The notes beneath the pieces were generated by a model. The model saw nothing but the letters and a program-made list of their open reading frames with translations. It did no database searches and was not told the origin of the DNA. A stretch of 64,000 nucleotides of DNA from Crambe crambe. Its lineage: Eukaryota; Porifera; Demospongiae; Poecilosclerida; Crambeidae. Numbering within the stretch: position 1 is the first letter of the stretch; every line of letters starts with the position of its first letter. Made by a program: the position numbers and the translations under genes. The stretch covers positions 4,495,563-4,559,562 of the forward strand of contig OZ004594.1 in the NCBI GenBank assembly GCA_963924555.1, in the 5' to 3' direction. Positions 52,601 through 64,000 of the stretch are shown here, piece after piece.

Positions 52601-55600
52601 AGACTGCAACATTGACCCTAAAAATTGTTCCAGCATTGCGAGTATATTCATATTATTGTGTAGTTATTATTGTGTAGTAGCCTCCTCGGCTGATGAATTA
52701 GAAGGAGAGGAAGAAGAGTCCATCACATCACTAGCTATGTAGCTAATGCACTGTATTGTCACTGTACTATAGAATTTAAGTGCGCACGTTAACTTCATAA
52801 CACGGATTGCCCACGGAATTGGTTCTCTTTCCGATCCCGGTATGAACTAACCACTTCTTGTTCCAGCTAGCTGTTCAGCACAGGTGCTTTCCCCCCTAAA
52901 GTTGCTAGGCAACTAATGTAAAAAAAATGGGTGATAAGTGCTGACCAGTGATTTATGCAACTTGGTTTTTCTACTAAGCTATGATCAAAGTTCACATATT
53001 GTAGCTATTAGTAGTTTATTGGAGGTTCATTATAATATTGTAGCTATGAGCCGAAATGATCTATCTGGAAGGACTAATGCTATCCATACAGTTTATATTA
53101 AATATAAAAATAAGATTGCCATTGACCTATAATTTTGTATATAATTTTTAAGGCCTTTACTGATATGTACCTGATATACTGTTGCATCAAGGCTTGATTG
53201 ATAACCAGACTAGTGCCTGGGGTTTACACTCTGAGCACCGAGACAGGGCCAGATCCAGAATTTTAGATAGGTGAGGTTGCAGGACTAGGAGCATGCACAC
53301 ACTGGGCCATGCATGGGGAAGGAGCAAGTTATTTGGAAGACCCATGATGTTGGCTTCACTTGCAGGCTACGCAAGGGGTGAAGCACCCCAAAATTGTGTT
53401 ATAGCTAGCTAGCTAGCTATTACACTCAGACTCTGAAGTGACACATGCAAGGTCACAGGTGTTCATTAAGGAAATCACAGTTAGTATGCACTGAGTTATC
53501 TAATGTGTGACCTTGAAATGTAAGCCAAAGTGCTCCAAAGATATCTTTAAAGTGACACATGCATGGTCACAGGTGTGATCGTTAAGGAAATCACAGTTTG
53601 AATTATCTAATGTGTGAACTTGAAAGTGCAAGCCAAAATGGATGTGTCATGTAGCTATACATAAACTGTTTCTTTCTTGACCATAGCCTTAGATGATGGC
53701 TGTAGTAGCCACATTAGTTAAGCTAGCTCATAATTATATGTTCCTGCATGTAATTAGAGCAGAAGCACAAGTTGTTTAAGAAAAATAGAAACAGAAGCAA
53801 GTAGGCATGGTCAATTGCATTATAGTATCTATTGAGAACAAAAGGGGGGGGTTGCAACCTCAACCCCACCGTGAGATCAAGGTCCAAAAATCACGTGCAT
53901 GGGGCGGGGCATAAAAATGTCTGCCACGTTGTAGGTTGAAAGGTAGCAAGTTGGAAATAATGTGCTATTTTTGAACGTGTCAGGTTAAAGGTAAAGGATT
54001 ATAAGCACAGTCAATTTTGAGTAGTGTGGTATAAAAAATATAGCATTTGAATAAACCATTTTCTGAAATAAGTTGTTTGATGATTAGCTAGCTATGATGA
54101 TGATAGTGAAAACGGCGATTTAGAAGTCACTGTAAAATGATACTCTGCTCTTCATACTTGAGTCCTAGCACATTATAGTCTGGCGTAGCGGCGACCCTTA
54201 CCAACCCAAGGGAAGGGAAAGGGTCTGGGGACATTAGCATCAACGACTTGTCACTTTGGAATTCCAGGAATGTTAATTTACAACAAGATTATCACATGCG
54301 CAATATAATCATAATTTTGTGCGCATCAGGAGCCTTGCTCAAATTCTGGTGGATGACCTGTAGTGAAGTTGCTAAATATATAGATAGCTATATTAAAACT
54401 TTGACTAGATACCTCTAGTTTTTTCTTAACTTTGACATAGCTATTAAAGCATTTTCTACATATAAATCTATCATCTTCTTGGCCCTTGTCTCTTCCAAAT
54501 TTTCTTCAATGCTTCCTCCCACAAAGAAAGAATGTCTGTGGAGTCAGATATGATTCTTCTAGATCCCTTCTGCGTGAGCTCACTGCAGCCGATGCAATAC
54601 TTATCTTCCATGTCTCTGCAATCGATCTTGAGCATTGAAAAGCTTAAAGGCTGCACGTTCATTATTATACGTCACGTGTACGTCACAAAAATGCAATAAT
54701 TATCCATCAAGCGATCTGATTGGTGGCGTCAAAATCTTGATGTGAGACACAAGTCGTTGATGCTACCCTTTTTCCTTCCCTTGGGTTGGTAAGGGTCGCC
54801 GCTACGCCAGACTAAGCACATTGAAGGTGTTTTGTCTTCAAGTTAGGAGTTGGAGGGAAGTATTCTGGAGTTATGAAAGAAAATACTATCCAATGGGGCA
54901 ATCTGTGCCATCCCTACTTAGAGAGTACTATCATACTCTCTTATAAGTTCAAACCTGTATTGTTCATCAGAGGTTTCATCATAATTCGAAATTATGAATA
55001 CCCTCAACACACCCCTGGTGTGTTGAGGGGTTGCAACCCCCCCCCCCCCCCCCCCCCCCCCATTCTCAAATAAAACATGTATGGGCTAACTTACGTATCT
55101 AGGCACTCTCTAAGTAGGGATGGCAGGTCAAAGTCCATAGGATTGTGTAAACTAAAAACTCTTCTTTCTCTTCTACCCTTACTCTACAGGTTCTCAGAAG
55201 GCTACAGTGAATCATTACACCTACACAGTAGAGATAAAAATGTTCAAAAATCTAAAATTCATTCGCTAACATACGAAAAAAAACGACATAGTATACTTTT
55301 GTTCAGTTTGTTCAGAATAATAATTAATTAAGATCAGCGTACTGACTTACTGGCTGCAGCTATGACATTGATATCGTTGCGATCTGCTCTAGCGCTACTT
55401 CCAGGCGTGCCTTCTGCTATTTGTTAAAACTAAAAAGGTTTTACTCCAGAAAAAAGGCACGATTCCAGCTATGATAATGCACACTCTGTGCTGCCGACCA
55501 TTACCTACTTCACTAGGCTAGGTGAGTTCAATAGCATAGATAGCTGGAGTATCTTTAGTTACAAGTCTACGACGGCTTATACGTTAGCTGTCTTACCTAC

Positions 55601-58600
55601 ATGCTTAATCATAATCTGTGCAATTCTCCAAGCAATATATTTTTACATGCGATAATTCAAAATGAGAATGTGGAGTTTGTAGTACAGACACATGCTAGCT
55701 ATTGAATGCTTTATAGATTATTCAAAAATAAAATACCTCATCAGTTATCTGCTCAATATCCACAAACACACACATATAGTGTGCGCAGAAGGTTAGCACT
55801 TCAGCACTTTTCATTAATAGCACTGCTCATTTGCACTGCAGATGCTCATCCCCCATATTCTCCTCCCTCAAGCAAGACAACCAAATCTCAGCAGCCATTT
55901 GCTAGTTATTCTGATCAGACGGTGTTCTATAATAAAGCTTTTATGCTGCAGTCGCTCCTTCAAGGTGGTCATACTCTCCTCCCTCAAGATAACAAAACTT
56001 CAGCTATAGGCTACAAAGAAAAAAAAAGATAAATTCATTGCAAAATACCCTGAAAGTGTTCAATGAATTGTCATACCTAAGAAAAATAATGGAAATAACT
56101 GACTGCAAAAAATTTCTTAGTTAGGGATGGCCCCAAAATTTATCACTGCAGCATCATATCAAAATCTAGCTAGATTATGTACTTTGATCAGTGGTGGATC
56201 TAGGAGGGACATTTCAGGCACATGGCCCCCCCCCCCCTTTTTGGTGTGGCCACTTATAAGAATTACAGTGGTGCATGACAGTTTGCAAGTTAGCTGCAGA
56301 CTGGCTAAGCATCAAGTGGGCACAGTTTCCCTAAAAAGGGTGTGGTTAGGCATGGCCAGATAAAAAAATTTTCCGCACACAAGCACGCGGATATTTCACC
56401 ATGAGCCTCCATCTATGTGCCCTCCCCTTCTAAAAATCCTGGATCCACCACTGTTGATTGCTTAGCTAGCTATCTATTCTGGTCAGATGGCCACTTCTCA
56501 ATCATCCTACATGGCTGTACGTATAGCTAGTTTGTTCACTTTACCATGCCAGTGTGTGCACCTCCAACTACACAAATTTTGTTAATAATCTTCCATATCC
56601 AGTGCTACGTACTTACAAAAGAGGAAGAATTTCTAGCTAATTCAAAGAAAAAGAATAGAAACAAGTGAGCGCAAAAAATTTCTTCTGAATAAAAGTGAAG
56701 TAGAAATTTAGCTGCATTCCTATCTCCTAATTTCAATAACCACACCTATATATATATATCACCCAACTTAAATCCCTACTCTTCACTCCCCCTTCAGCAA
56801 CAAGTGAGTCAAGTAACCCTTTACCTGTACCCATCACCAAACTCAAGAATCACAGCAATAATATTATTACAAAACTACTATTCCTACTTCACTCCTTAGG
56901 AGGCCTAGGAGTGAAGTAGGAATAATATTATTGCTGTGATTCTTGAGTTTGGTGATGGGTACGGGTAAGGGGTTACTTGACTCACTTATGGCTGAAGGGG
57001 GAGTGAAGAGTAGGGATTTAAGTTGGGTGATATATATAGGCGTGGTTATTGAAATTAGGAGGGTAGGAGTGATAGGAATGCAGCTAAATTTTATGGCTAT
57101 CCCTACTTAATTTTTTATTTAGAAGAAATTTCTGCGCTCATAGCCAAAATGATAGTAATAAAACAGGTAAAAGCACAGGGTCCCACCCACTAATTATTCA
57201 GCCTCATACTTTGAAGATTGATGGAATAGGATTTGAAGATGACATATAAAACCGAACTGTGTAAAATTAAACTTAATCTTTCTTCAGTAGAAATAAAAAG
57301 AACTGGCTTCATTCTATGGAGGATTTTAATATGGCTCCTTAATTATAATAATAGGCCTGTAGATATAGCTACTGTTAGTACTTACTATAAAAAATCTCTG
57401 AATAGGGACCAGGACATGCATGTATGCAGGGGAGGTAAAAACGCACTGTAACTACCAGTCATGTCCTTGTTGAGAGGTTTGTATTATTTTAGCATGTCCC
57501 TATCAGAGTGTATTTCTTTCTCGTGATCAAAGCATGTACTTACATCCATAGTTTTAAAATAGGCACTGAATTTCAAGAAGTACTCTGCTGCTAGTGATGT
57601 CTGGAGCTATGGAGTAGTACTGTATGAGATATGGAGTGTGGGGCATAAACCTTTTGAGGATAAACAAAATAATGAGGTACACCTAATCTAGCAATATTGT
57701 TTACGTATTTATTGTTCATAAAGTCAACTCACACATGCATACAGGCCATGCCATTATTATTGAAAGAATTTTCAATCACAAACTCACAAGCCTTGAAAAA
57801 TTAATAATTATGACCTTCTTTTGGAGTTAGATCAACCAGATAGAAATCCAACTTACATAAAATGAGCTGTTTCTCTCGAAATCTGCTTTGATAATCCAAA
57901 CTTCTCTATAATGTTTGGGTTATCTCTACACTGTATACATTTAAATATGAAAAATGGTAAAAAGGAATGTAAAATTAATATTCTACTGGGACAAAAATTT
58001 TGCTGCAAATTCTATAGCCATGAAACTTTAATTTTGTTAGAATAATAGGCTAATAGCTAGCTACATCTGAGCTTTTTTTTTTCTTCAATTTTTCCTCTTC
58101 CACTTGATTATCAATATAGCTAGCTATAGCTAATTGCATCCTAATACATGCTTTATTTAATGCAATCAAATGCATTCAGTAGCTACAGCTTACTAATTCA
58201 TTTCATTATTACATGTATTGTAGGTTATTCCGATAATCAACTCAGGATATCGCCTCCCTCCTCCCCCAGGCTGTCCCCGAGACTTGTATGCTATCATGAT
58301 AAAATGTTGGTTAGTTGCTACACCAGTTAACTACAACATAATGGCTAGAATCTCCCATGAAAGGATAAACCTCAGGCCCGTATGCATGCAGATTTGTGCA
58401 CATTCTTTGTGAAGTGTACCACCATCTAGGGGAATGTGGGGGTATGCTGCATGTGTACTACATATACGAGTCTATAGCTAACTCTTGACTCACCAGATTT
58501 TTTACATGTAAAATGATGTGCAACTATTATCTATTTGTTTACAGTCAATGTGTTAATGACTGTATGGTAATGCTATTGATATGTGCCATGAACACGCCTA

Positions 58601-59126
58601 CTGTTGCTAATAGCTAGAATCATATCAATGGAGACTATAATACTCTAGCTAATGACAATTGTATTACTGGAGAGTTACAACACAATTTGCTTGTTGAAAT
58701 ATTTTTTTGTACACATGTTGCTTAGTGTATTATTTTCAGGTAGCTAATCAAGATCTGGAGAATTAGGATTCCACTATAGCTAGCTAAAATTACTCCAAAA
58801 TTGCATATTCTGCTACGAATAGAAATTGATGGTGTTAGCTAGCTATAGTTATAGCCACAAGTTATATTGGTACATGTTTATATTAGCTATTCAAGGTGGG
58901 TATTCAGCTAGCTATATCTAACATTTAGTACAAATTTAGGTGTCCAGTAGCTTCAGGACGTCCAAGTTTCATGACCATCGTTCATCAGCTCTCTCTCCCA
59001 GACACCAAGCTGCTCAAGTGGTCAGAGGACCAATGTTTTCACCCTGAGGCATTGAAGCTGGGAGCTGACCTCCTGTATGGAGAGGAACTATACAAGGATT
59101 TACAAGAGGCATATATTCAGCAATAA
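46661..59126 (+). CDS. Receptor tyrosine kinase B with two SRCR domains
   Basis: Thirteen exons: 46661-46946, 47451-47621, 47682-48005, 48184-48375, 48821-48888, 48953-49059, 49111-49327, 49386-49453, 49509-49647, 49755-49847, 57563-57676, 58224-58309, 58940-59126. They total 2052 bases, 683 residues, with every phase matching receptor A. Signal peptide, two SRCR domains, a membrane span ([20 protein letters not shown]) and the tyrosine kinase follow. Kinase motifs [23 protein letters not shown] and DFGMSRD are intact. The stalk is only a few residues (SPSPIKT) against about 75 in A. The last three exons lie 7.7 kb downstream; no other copy of them exists in between, so they most likely belong here, though fusion with a deleted fourth copy is possible. 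Confidence 0.85.
50583..53878. repeat. Pair of inverted transposon copies with a nested insertion
   Basis: The sequence 53228-53878 is repeated in opposite orientation at 50583-51830, matching e.g. GGTCACAGGTGT, TTTTAGATAGGTG and the ACAAAAGG end. The left copy is interrupted at about 50768-51185 by an element with CAGGGGGGTTGGATAAG at one end and a C run at the other, and has an internal duplication. A third partial copy lies at about 50375-50580. Confidence 0.7.
54176..54814. mobile_element. Second Mutator-like element, TAGTCTGGCGTAGCGGCGACC ends
   Basis: Inverted ends of more than 60 bp, with AGCACATTA before and AGCACATTG after, a 9-bp duplication with one change. Like the element at 2539 it starts with TAG. 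Inside, on the minus strand (54662-54471), a 63-codon frame reads [20 protein letters not shown], a C-x2-C zinc-finger-like start, probably another captured gene fragment. Confidence 0.75.
56189..56453. mobile_element. 265-bp MITE, CAGTGGTGGATC ends, 5-bp target duplication
   Basis: TTGAT flanks both sides (56184-56188, 56454-56458). The right end complements the left over CAGTGGTGGATCCAGGA. A C run lies inside the left end. Confidence 0.8.
56666..57140. mobile_element. 475-bp palindromic foldback MITE
   Basis: The two arms of about 237 bases pair almost throughout, from TGAGCGCA..AATTTCTTCT at the ends to ACTTCACTCCT at the centre near 56902. Half or partial copies occur at about 1945-2100 and 52005-52150, and the AAGTAGGGATGGC end at 54905 and 55100. 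Confidence 0.85.
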
Positions 59127-59957
59127 GACAGTAATTATTGTCAAATGATGTAACCATAATAGCTACAGTGTGCTCCATTAATTATACATAAATGAGAAAA
59201 ATTTTATGAAATATGTATTATTGATGTGCATGCACAACCACACTACTACATATAGTTGCATGTTAAAATAGCAAATTGATGAAATAGCTAGCTAGCTACA
59301 TAGCTATGACTGAAATAGCTAACACATGAAAAAAACAAAAACAAAAAAAAACTGATCTAATAACTAGCTACTAATAGAATTTTAGTTTTAAGTACAACCA
59401 AATTTCATGCTCTGGCCCTATAGCTAAGATCCCGCTATTAGTATGTAGCTAGCTACATATGCCCCTCCAGTTTTTGATATTTTTCATACTCAATGTGTGA
59501 AGGAATTTCATAGATGCTAGTGATGAGAAAGCTTTTCCGTAGTACTGATGATTGCTACATGAGATAAGGTACCGAAGTTTTAGAATTAGCTATAGTTTAG
59601 TTCAGCAAAGCAAAACTCATATTATCTCTCACCAACAGTACAATATTTCTTCAACATTTTATATTTGAATCATCACATCTTAAACAAGATTTTCGTGGCT
59701 TTCTTGATCCAAAATTTGAAGTGTGAAATCTTTTGTGTTACAAAATCCATCCTCCTGCTGTATTAATGATGCTTTCAATTATTATGCTGCAGCTAGATAT
59801 GAATGAACAACTATTTACTCAATTCCACCCTAGACACAAGGCCGCTTGGCACGTGATGCATATTATTATGGTAAAGGGTCTATTTCATTAGTACATGGTG
59901 CGCATGCGTCAATGGGTGACAATGATAGATCAGACCTTCGTCCATCTAGCTATTAAC
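59127..59957. other. Spacer between receptors B and C
   Basis: No gene. The last 300 bases resemble the region before receptor B (GGTAAAGGGT, GGTGCGCATG, CTTCGTCCAT), a duplicated promoter. Confidence 0.6.
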
Positions 59958-62900
59958 ATGGTAACTTTTAAATATCCCCTCTTTCAGGTCCTACCTTATA
60001 GCTTAGCTGTAGGCCTATTCTATTGTATTTCATCTTCATTTCAAGCGTGTACTGAAGGCGACATCAGACTTCGGGATGGAGGCACTACTTACAGCCAAAA
60101 TGACTCTCAACTCGTATCTACTGTTTATGGACGTGTGGAAATTTGCTATAATAATACATGGGGGACCGTCTGTGATGATATTTGGAGTCGGATGGATGCT
60201 CGTGTAGCTTGTAGGCAACTTCACCCCAACCACATTCGTATCATTGGTACTTAAACTACGTATAGTTGATCCTAATAAAATTTCACACCCTTGCCTATTC
60301 ACATACGACATAGCTAATGAGAGTATCAGAATGAAGTTAGCTACCTTTATATGAAGAAAGACCCAATAGCTATGAAGCCTTTGATTTGGAGAAATTAATT
60401 TAATTTATGAAACAATATAGACTGTGTTGTAGGTACAGGACAGCTTGTTCATACATAGGCGTATGAGTGGCATAATTATTGGGGGGGGGGGGGGGGGGGG
60501 CTGGTAGAACATACCAGTCGTAGATTTTGTGTTTTTATGTGATTTAGGGAGTGGCAGTTAACATGAAACTAATTAATGTGGTTGAGTGTTTCAACACATC
60601 ACATGAGTGACCTTTAATCTAGCTTCATCAACACAATGATTAAAGAATTGTTGTCAAAATATAGGGGGGGCTCTGCCCCCCCCCCTCCTCTCCCACGCCT
60701 ATGTCATACCCAAAGAAAGTAGGTACAGAGAGGGAATCATGAATCAGAATGTGTTCAGCCATGATGATTATAATTTTAGGAGCGACTTGTTTTTAGCTAC
60801 TTGGCAATTTTAACGATGCTTTTTACAGAATTATCTTTTTTCAGTCAGATCTACATTTTCAGTTATTTGTGTTCAGAGCTATGGTGGCTAGCTATGCATA
60901 CTGATAAATTATACATGTAGATGTAATGGCGCTCCAAGGATTGTACACCCCAGATGGCTCAGGGAAGATATGGTTGGACAATGTGGATTGTATTGGAAAT
61001 GAAACTAAGCTCATGATGTGTGCTGCCCCACCAAATGGAATACACAACTGTGATCATGATGAGGATGCCGGAATCCTATGTCTTATAAATCGTGAGTCTA
61101 TCATAGCTATTGCTAGCTCTTTTGGGCTATAATTATGTAATTTTGAATGATCATTAGCATGCTCTCATGGCGACATCATTCTTCAAGGAGACAACAGTAC
61201 CTTTGGTCGAGTTATAATCTGCTTTAATAATATATGGAGAACAGTGTGTGCTAATCATTGGGGTAATTCTGATGCTACAGTTGCTTGCAGGCAACTAGGA
61301 CATTCTGCAACAGGAGCTAAAGCATTAAAATCAACCTTCTACTGGCACTACCGTAGAATCTATCTTAATTATGCTCATTGTCGTGGAAGTGAAACAAGAT
61401 TAATTGACTGTATAAGTGTTGTGTTCATAGCCTATGGATTTCTGTGTCAAGATGCTAGAGTTAATTGTTTCCCCAGATCCAGTAAGTTACTTGGAGAATT
61501 ATAGCTATAACAGCCATAGAGCTAGCTAAATATATACTTAATTTACCACATATGTCACCCATATTTGTACTTCAGCTTCTCCTTCACAAAGTTCATCTGT
61601 GTTACAATAACAAGTAATCTTCAACCTTCAGTCTCATTTATAGAAAATGGCATTGCATGCTCCTTCCCAGAGTCCATTTAATGAAAATGGCACTGCTCCT
61701 TCCCATATAGTCCTATTAAAACTGTGCCAGTCACCATTGGTGTCTTGTTCACCATGATCATTACCATACGTAACTTTATTCAAATGCAGCACTGCAGTCT
61801 ACTAATAATTCGTCGCTTTGTGTTGATAGCACAGTTAATGTTGCTTCTTCACAAACTCTATATTCACAAACTCTATATCAGCCACCCATGGCAACCAGCA
61901 TTTTCCTTCAACCTTCAGTCTCATCATATCATGAAAACAGCACTGATTCTTCCCAAAGTCCTATCAAAACTGCACCAATCGCTATAGGTGTCCTGGTCAT
62001 CATGTTTATTACATTAACGATAATCATCACAGCTTCAGTTATCATTTTCAAGAAAATAAGGAAATTGAAAAAAGTGCCTTCTGGTCCATGTTTTCCAATG
62101 GTGTCATCTTCAAATACCATACAAATTGGATTTGATAATGTGTCCTATTCAGGTACTCATACCTATATACATACATAGCTGCACGTACACAACATGCAGC
62201 TACACAGTAATCAGGAAATAATACACATTTATAAGTTTTCCCTTGGTGTACAATAATGATACTAGCTGTCATAATCAGAACAGGAATAATGTTTATTTTA
62301 CTACCATGTAGTGTATATAGCTCTTAACTTTTTTCTCAGGTATTGAAAAAGGATATGAATCATATGATGAGGGACTATGCACGTCAATTCACAGCAATGA
62401 AATGAATCCTTATGATTATGTGAGATATGGTTAATTTTTCATGCTTAAATTAAACAACTATTGTAGTTATGTAAAACCAGTATAAAAGAGACCATGCATG
62501 TTGACGCAAAAATTGGTATCAAAATTAATTGATCCTCTTCTTCAGAACTCTAGAATAGAGTGAAAATTAGATTAATGGCTATGAAAATTACTTATGCATA
62601 ATTTTAATAGCTTATACGTAGCTAACTGCCTTTTAATGTTTGTAGGTCATAATGATCCATTGATCAATAGTTATTACGTTATTTTCCCTTATAGCTTAGA
62701 GATGAAGATGAATATGAAGTAATCTACATGGTTCCTGCAGAGAGTGAAGATGCACTCTATGCACAAATAACACGAATAAATATCTCTGAAATTGAGAGAA
62801 CATCAGTAAGGTATGTACGTAATTATGGTACCACTGATCGCTAGGGCTAGCGTGCATGATATCGCATGGCTACTGTGCATGGTATTGCTATGGCTACTGT

Positions 62901-64000
62901 GCTTGGTATACCATGCACAGCATGCAGAGTAACCATAGTGATCAGTGGAGCCATCCAGCTGAATGTTGATTGTCCACTTGAATTATAGAATGGAAGAAGA
63001 GATCGGGTCTGGTCAGTTTGGTACAGTATACAAGGGAGTTTGGCAATCTCCTGCTGATGGAGAGGTGGCAGTGGCAGTGAAAACTCTCAAGGAAGGATCA
63101 GGAGGAGAAGACAGAGTCAAGTTCCTGCAGGAGGCAACCATTATGGGCCAGTTCAAGCACCCTAATGTGGTCACCATGTATGGAGTAGTAACAGTGGAAG
63201 AACCCGTTAGTAATATAAATAACTATTAGGCTTGACTTAGCTATAAGAATTACAATATATATAGGCATTGCTCTTGCTTGAATTACTGCCAGATGGAGAC
63301 CTCAGGAAGTACTTACTGCATATGAGGGAGAGGTGAACTAAATAATGATGAAGGCAGCTATACACTAGTTATACTGTGTAATTTTTTCACTAGTGATAAT
63401 CTTGATGCTCACACTCTTTTGAGTTACTGTCGACAAATTGCCTCCGGAATGGCCTACCTTTCTGGAAAGTATTTCATCCACAGAGACTTGGCTGCCAGAA
63501 ATATTCTCCTCTCCAATGATGGAATTTGTAAAGTATAGCAAATACTTGTATTGCAGTTTGCCACTAGCTAAGTTAGCTATGTATGTAGCCCTAATTATAT
63601 TTCATACACTTAATAATAGATTGCAGACTTTGGAATGTCTCGTGACCTTATGGATGAAACCTATTATAAATCTCATGGTGGAATGATTCCTGTCAAGTGG
63701 ACAGCCCCTGAGGTATATTAACTATACTGGCACATGCAGCATTAATAATGATCATACCTTAAGGGGATCTAATGTAGCTATCCCCCTCCCCCTTTCCTGT
63801 TATTGATTATTAATAGGCACTGAATTTCAAGAAGTACTCAACTGCTAGTGATGTCTGGAGCTATGGAGCAGTGCTGTATGAGATATGGAGTGTGGGGCAT
63901 AAACCTTTTGAGGATAAGCAGAACAATCAGGTACACCTGTAATATGTAGTCAACTATTTAAATTATCAGTAATGTGGGTGTGTAACTTCAAAATTATATA
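59958..64000 (+). CDS. Receptor tyrosine kinase C with two SRCR domains, 3' end outside the window
   Basis: Eleven of the expected thirteen exons are visible: 59958-60246, 60921-61091, 61158-61481, 61790-62152, 62340-62419, 62695-62810, 62989-63205, 63265-63332, 63394-63532, 63620-63712, 63817-63930. Signal peptide [20 protein letters not shown], two SRCR domains, a stalk of about 60 residues (rich in Ser, Thr, Gln), a membrane span ([20 protein letters not shown]) and the kinase up to [25 protein letters not shown] and [17 protein letters not shown] are intact. The two C-terminal kinase exons should lie to the right. Juxtamembrane [20 protein letters not shown] keeps the docking tyrosines of A and B. 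Intron 1 holds the MITE 60454-60703. Confidence 0.9.
60454..60703. mobile_element. 250-bp MITE, CATAGGCGTRKGAG ends, 5-bp target duplication
   Basis: TCATA flanks both sides (60449-60453, 60704-60708). A run of 20 G sits inside the left end and a C run inside the right end. It lies in intron 1 of receptor C. Confidence 0.8.
61576..61770 (+). pseudogene. Decayed duplicate of the stalk/membrane-span exon in receptor C
   Basis: CTTCTCCTTCACAAAG starts like the stalk exon of A, but a TAA follows within 12 codons. Further on, PIKT then [15 protein letters not shown] matches the start of the membrane span before it loses similarity. The working exon lies just downstream at 61790. Confidence 0.65.

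Larger units (their letters stand above)
49848..57562 (+). other. 7.7-kb transposon-filled intron of receptor B
   Basis: The same intron is 151 bases in A and 104 in C. It holds inverted repeats at 50583-53878, a MULE at 54176-54814, a CAG-type MITE at 56189-56453, a foldback MITE at 56666-57140 and C runs near 51139-51172 and 55037-55061. No exon or independent gene was found. Confidence 0.75.

Noticed and set aside
55706-56032. 108-codon frame in the long intron of receptor B
   Set aside because: No homology signal, low-complexity flanks and surrounded by MITEs; likely chance.
57563-59126. A separate, fourth receptor gene represented by three kinase exons
   Set aside because: Receptor B lacks exactly these exons and phases match, so a long intron is simpler. 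I keep the alternative as a stated doubt.

Overview
This is eukaryotic, AT-rich, metazoan-type DNA. It has short introns with GT-AG borders and in-phase exon joins, AATAAA-type polyadenylation signals, many small inverted-repeat transposons and long GA, CT, CA and G/C tracts. The gene content (expanded tyrosine-kinase receptors with scavenger-receptor ectodomains, a GTPase with a Death domain, frequent AGCTAGCT-rich noncoding DNA) fits a demosponge and recalls Amphimedon-type genomes. The species cannot be proved from the sequence alone.

Layout. 1-1471 is the 5' part of an unrecognised secreted protein (minus strand) that runs off the left edge. 2539-3293 is a Mutator-like element with a helicase-like fragment. 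4033-10450 holds three intronless genes for aldo/keto reductases with signal peptides (two plus, one minus), separated by a 695-bp tandem duplication carrying an arginine-rich STPR-like reading-frame relic. 11634-17915 holds three intronless iduronate-2-sulfatase-like genes (two plus, one minus). Five of these six genes have a CATGTGAC box 25-90 bases upstream of the start codon, suggesting shared control.

19995-28707 (minus) can be joined through compatible splice phases into one gene encoding kelch repeats, a ROC/COR-like GTPase and a C-terminal Death domain. One exon in the join carries a single-base frame break. 28708-33725 is a repeat field dominated by a 2.6-kb imperfect palindrome. 33726-38277 (minus) is a broken, multi-exon transposase-like gene: zinc-binding motif, DDE integrase core, GPY/F module, Ulp1-type protease and PHD finger.

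38505 to the right edge is a head-to-tail array of three receptor tyrosine kinase genes (A 38505-43639, B 46661-59126, C 59958 to beyond 64000). Each has a signal peptide, two SRCR domains, a Ser/Thr-rich stalk, one membrane span and a tyrosine kinase domain. They share 13 exons with identical splice phases. Gene B is split by a 7.7-kb intron packed with transposons, and gene C keeps a decayed duplicate of its membrane-span exon.

Functionally the window splits into a secretory/lysosomal-type enzyme cluster on the left (sulfatases and luminal reductases), an intracellular signalling gene of innate-immunity type in the middle, and a lineage-expanded cell-surface receptor family on the right.
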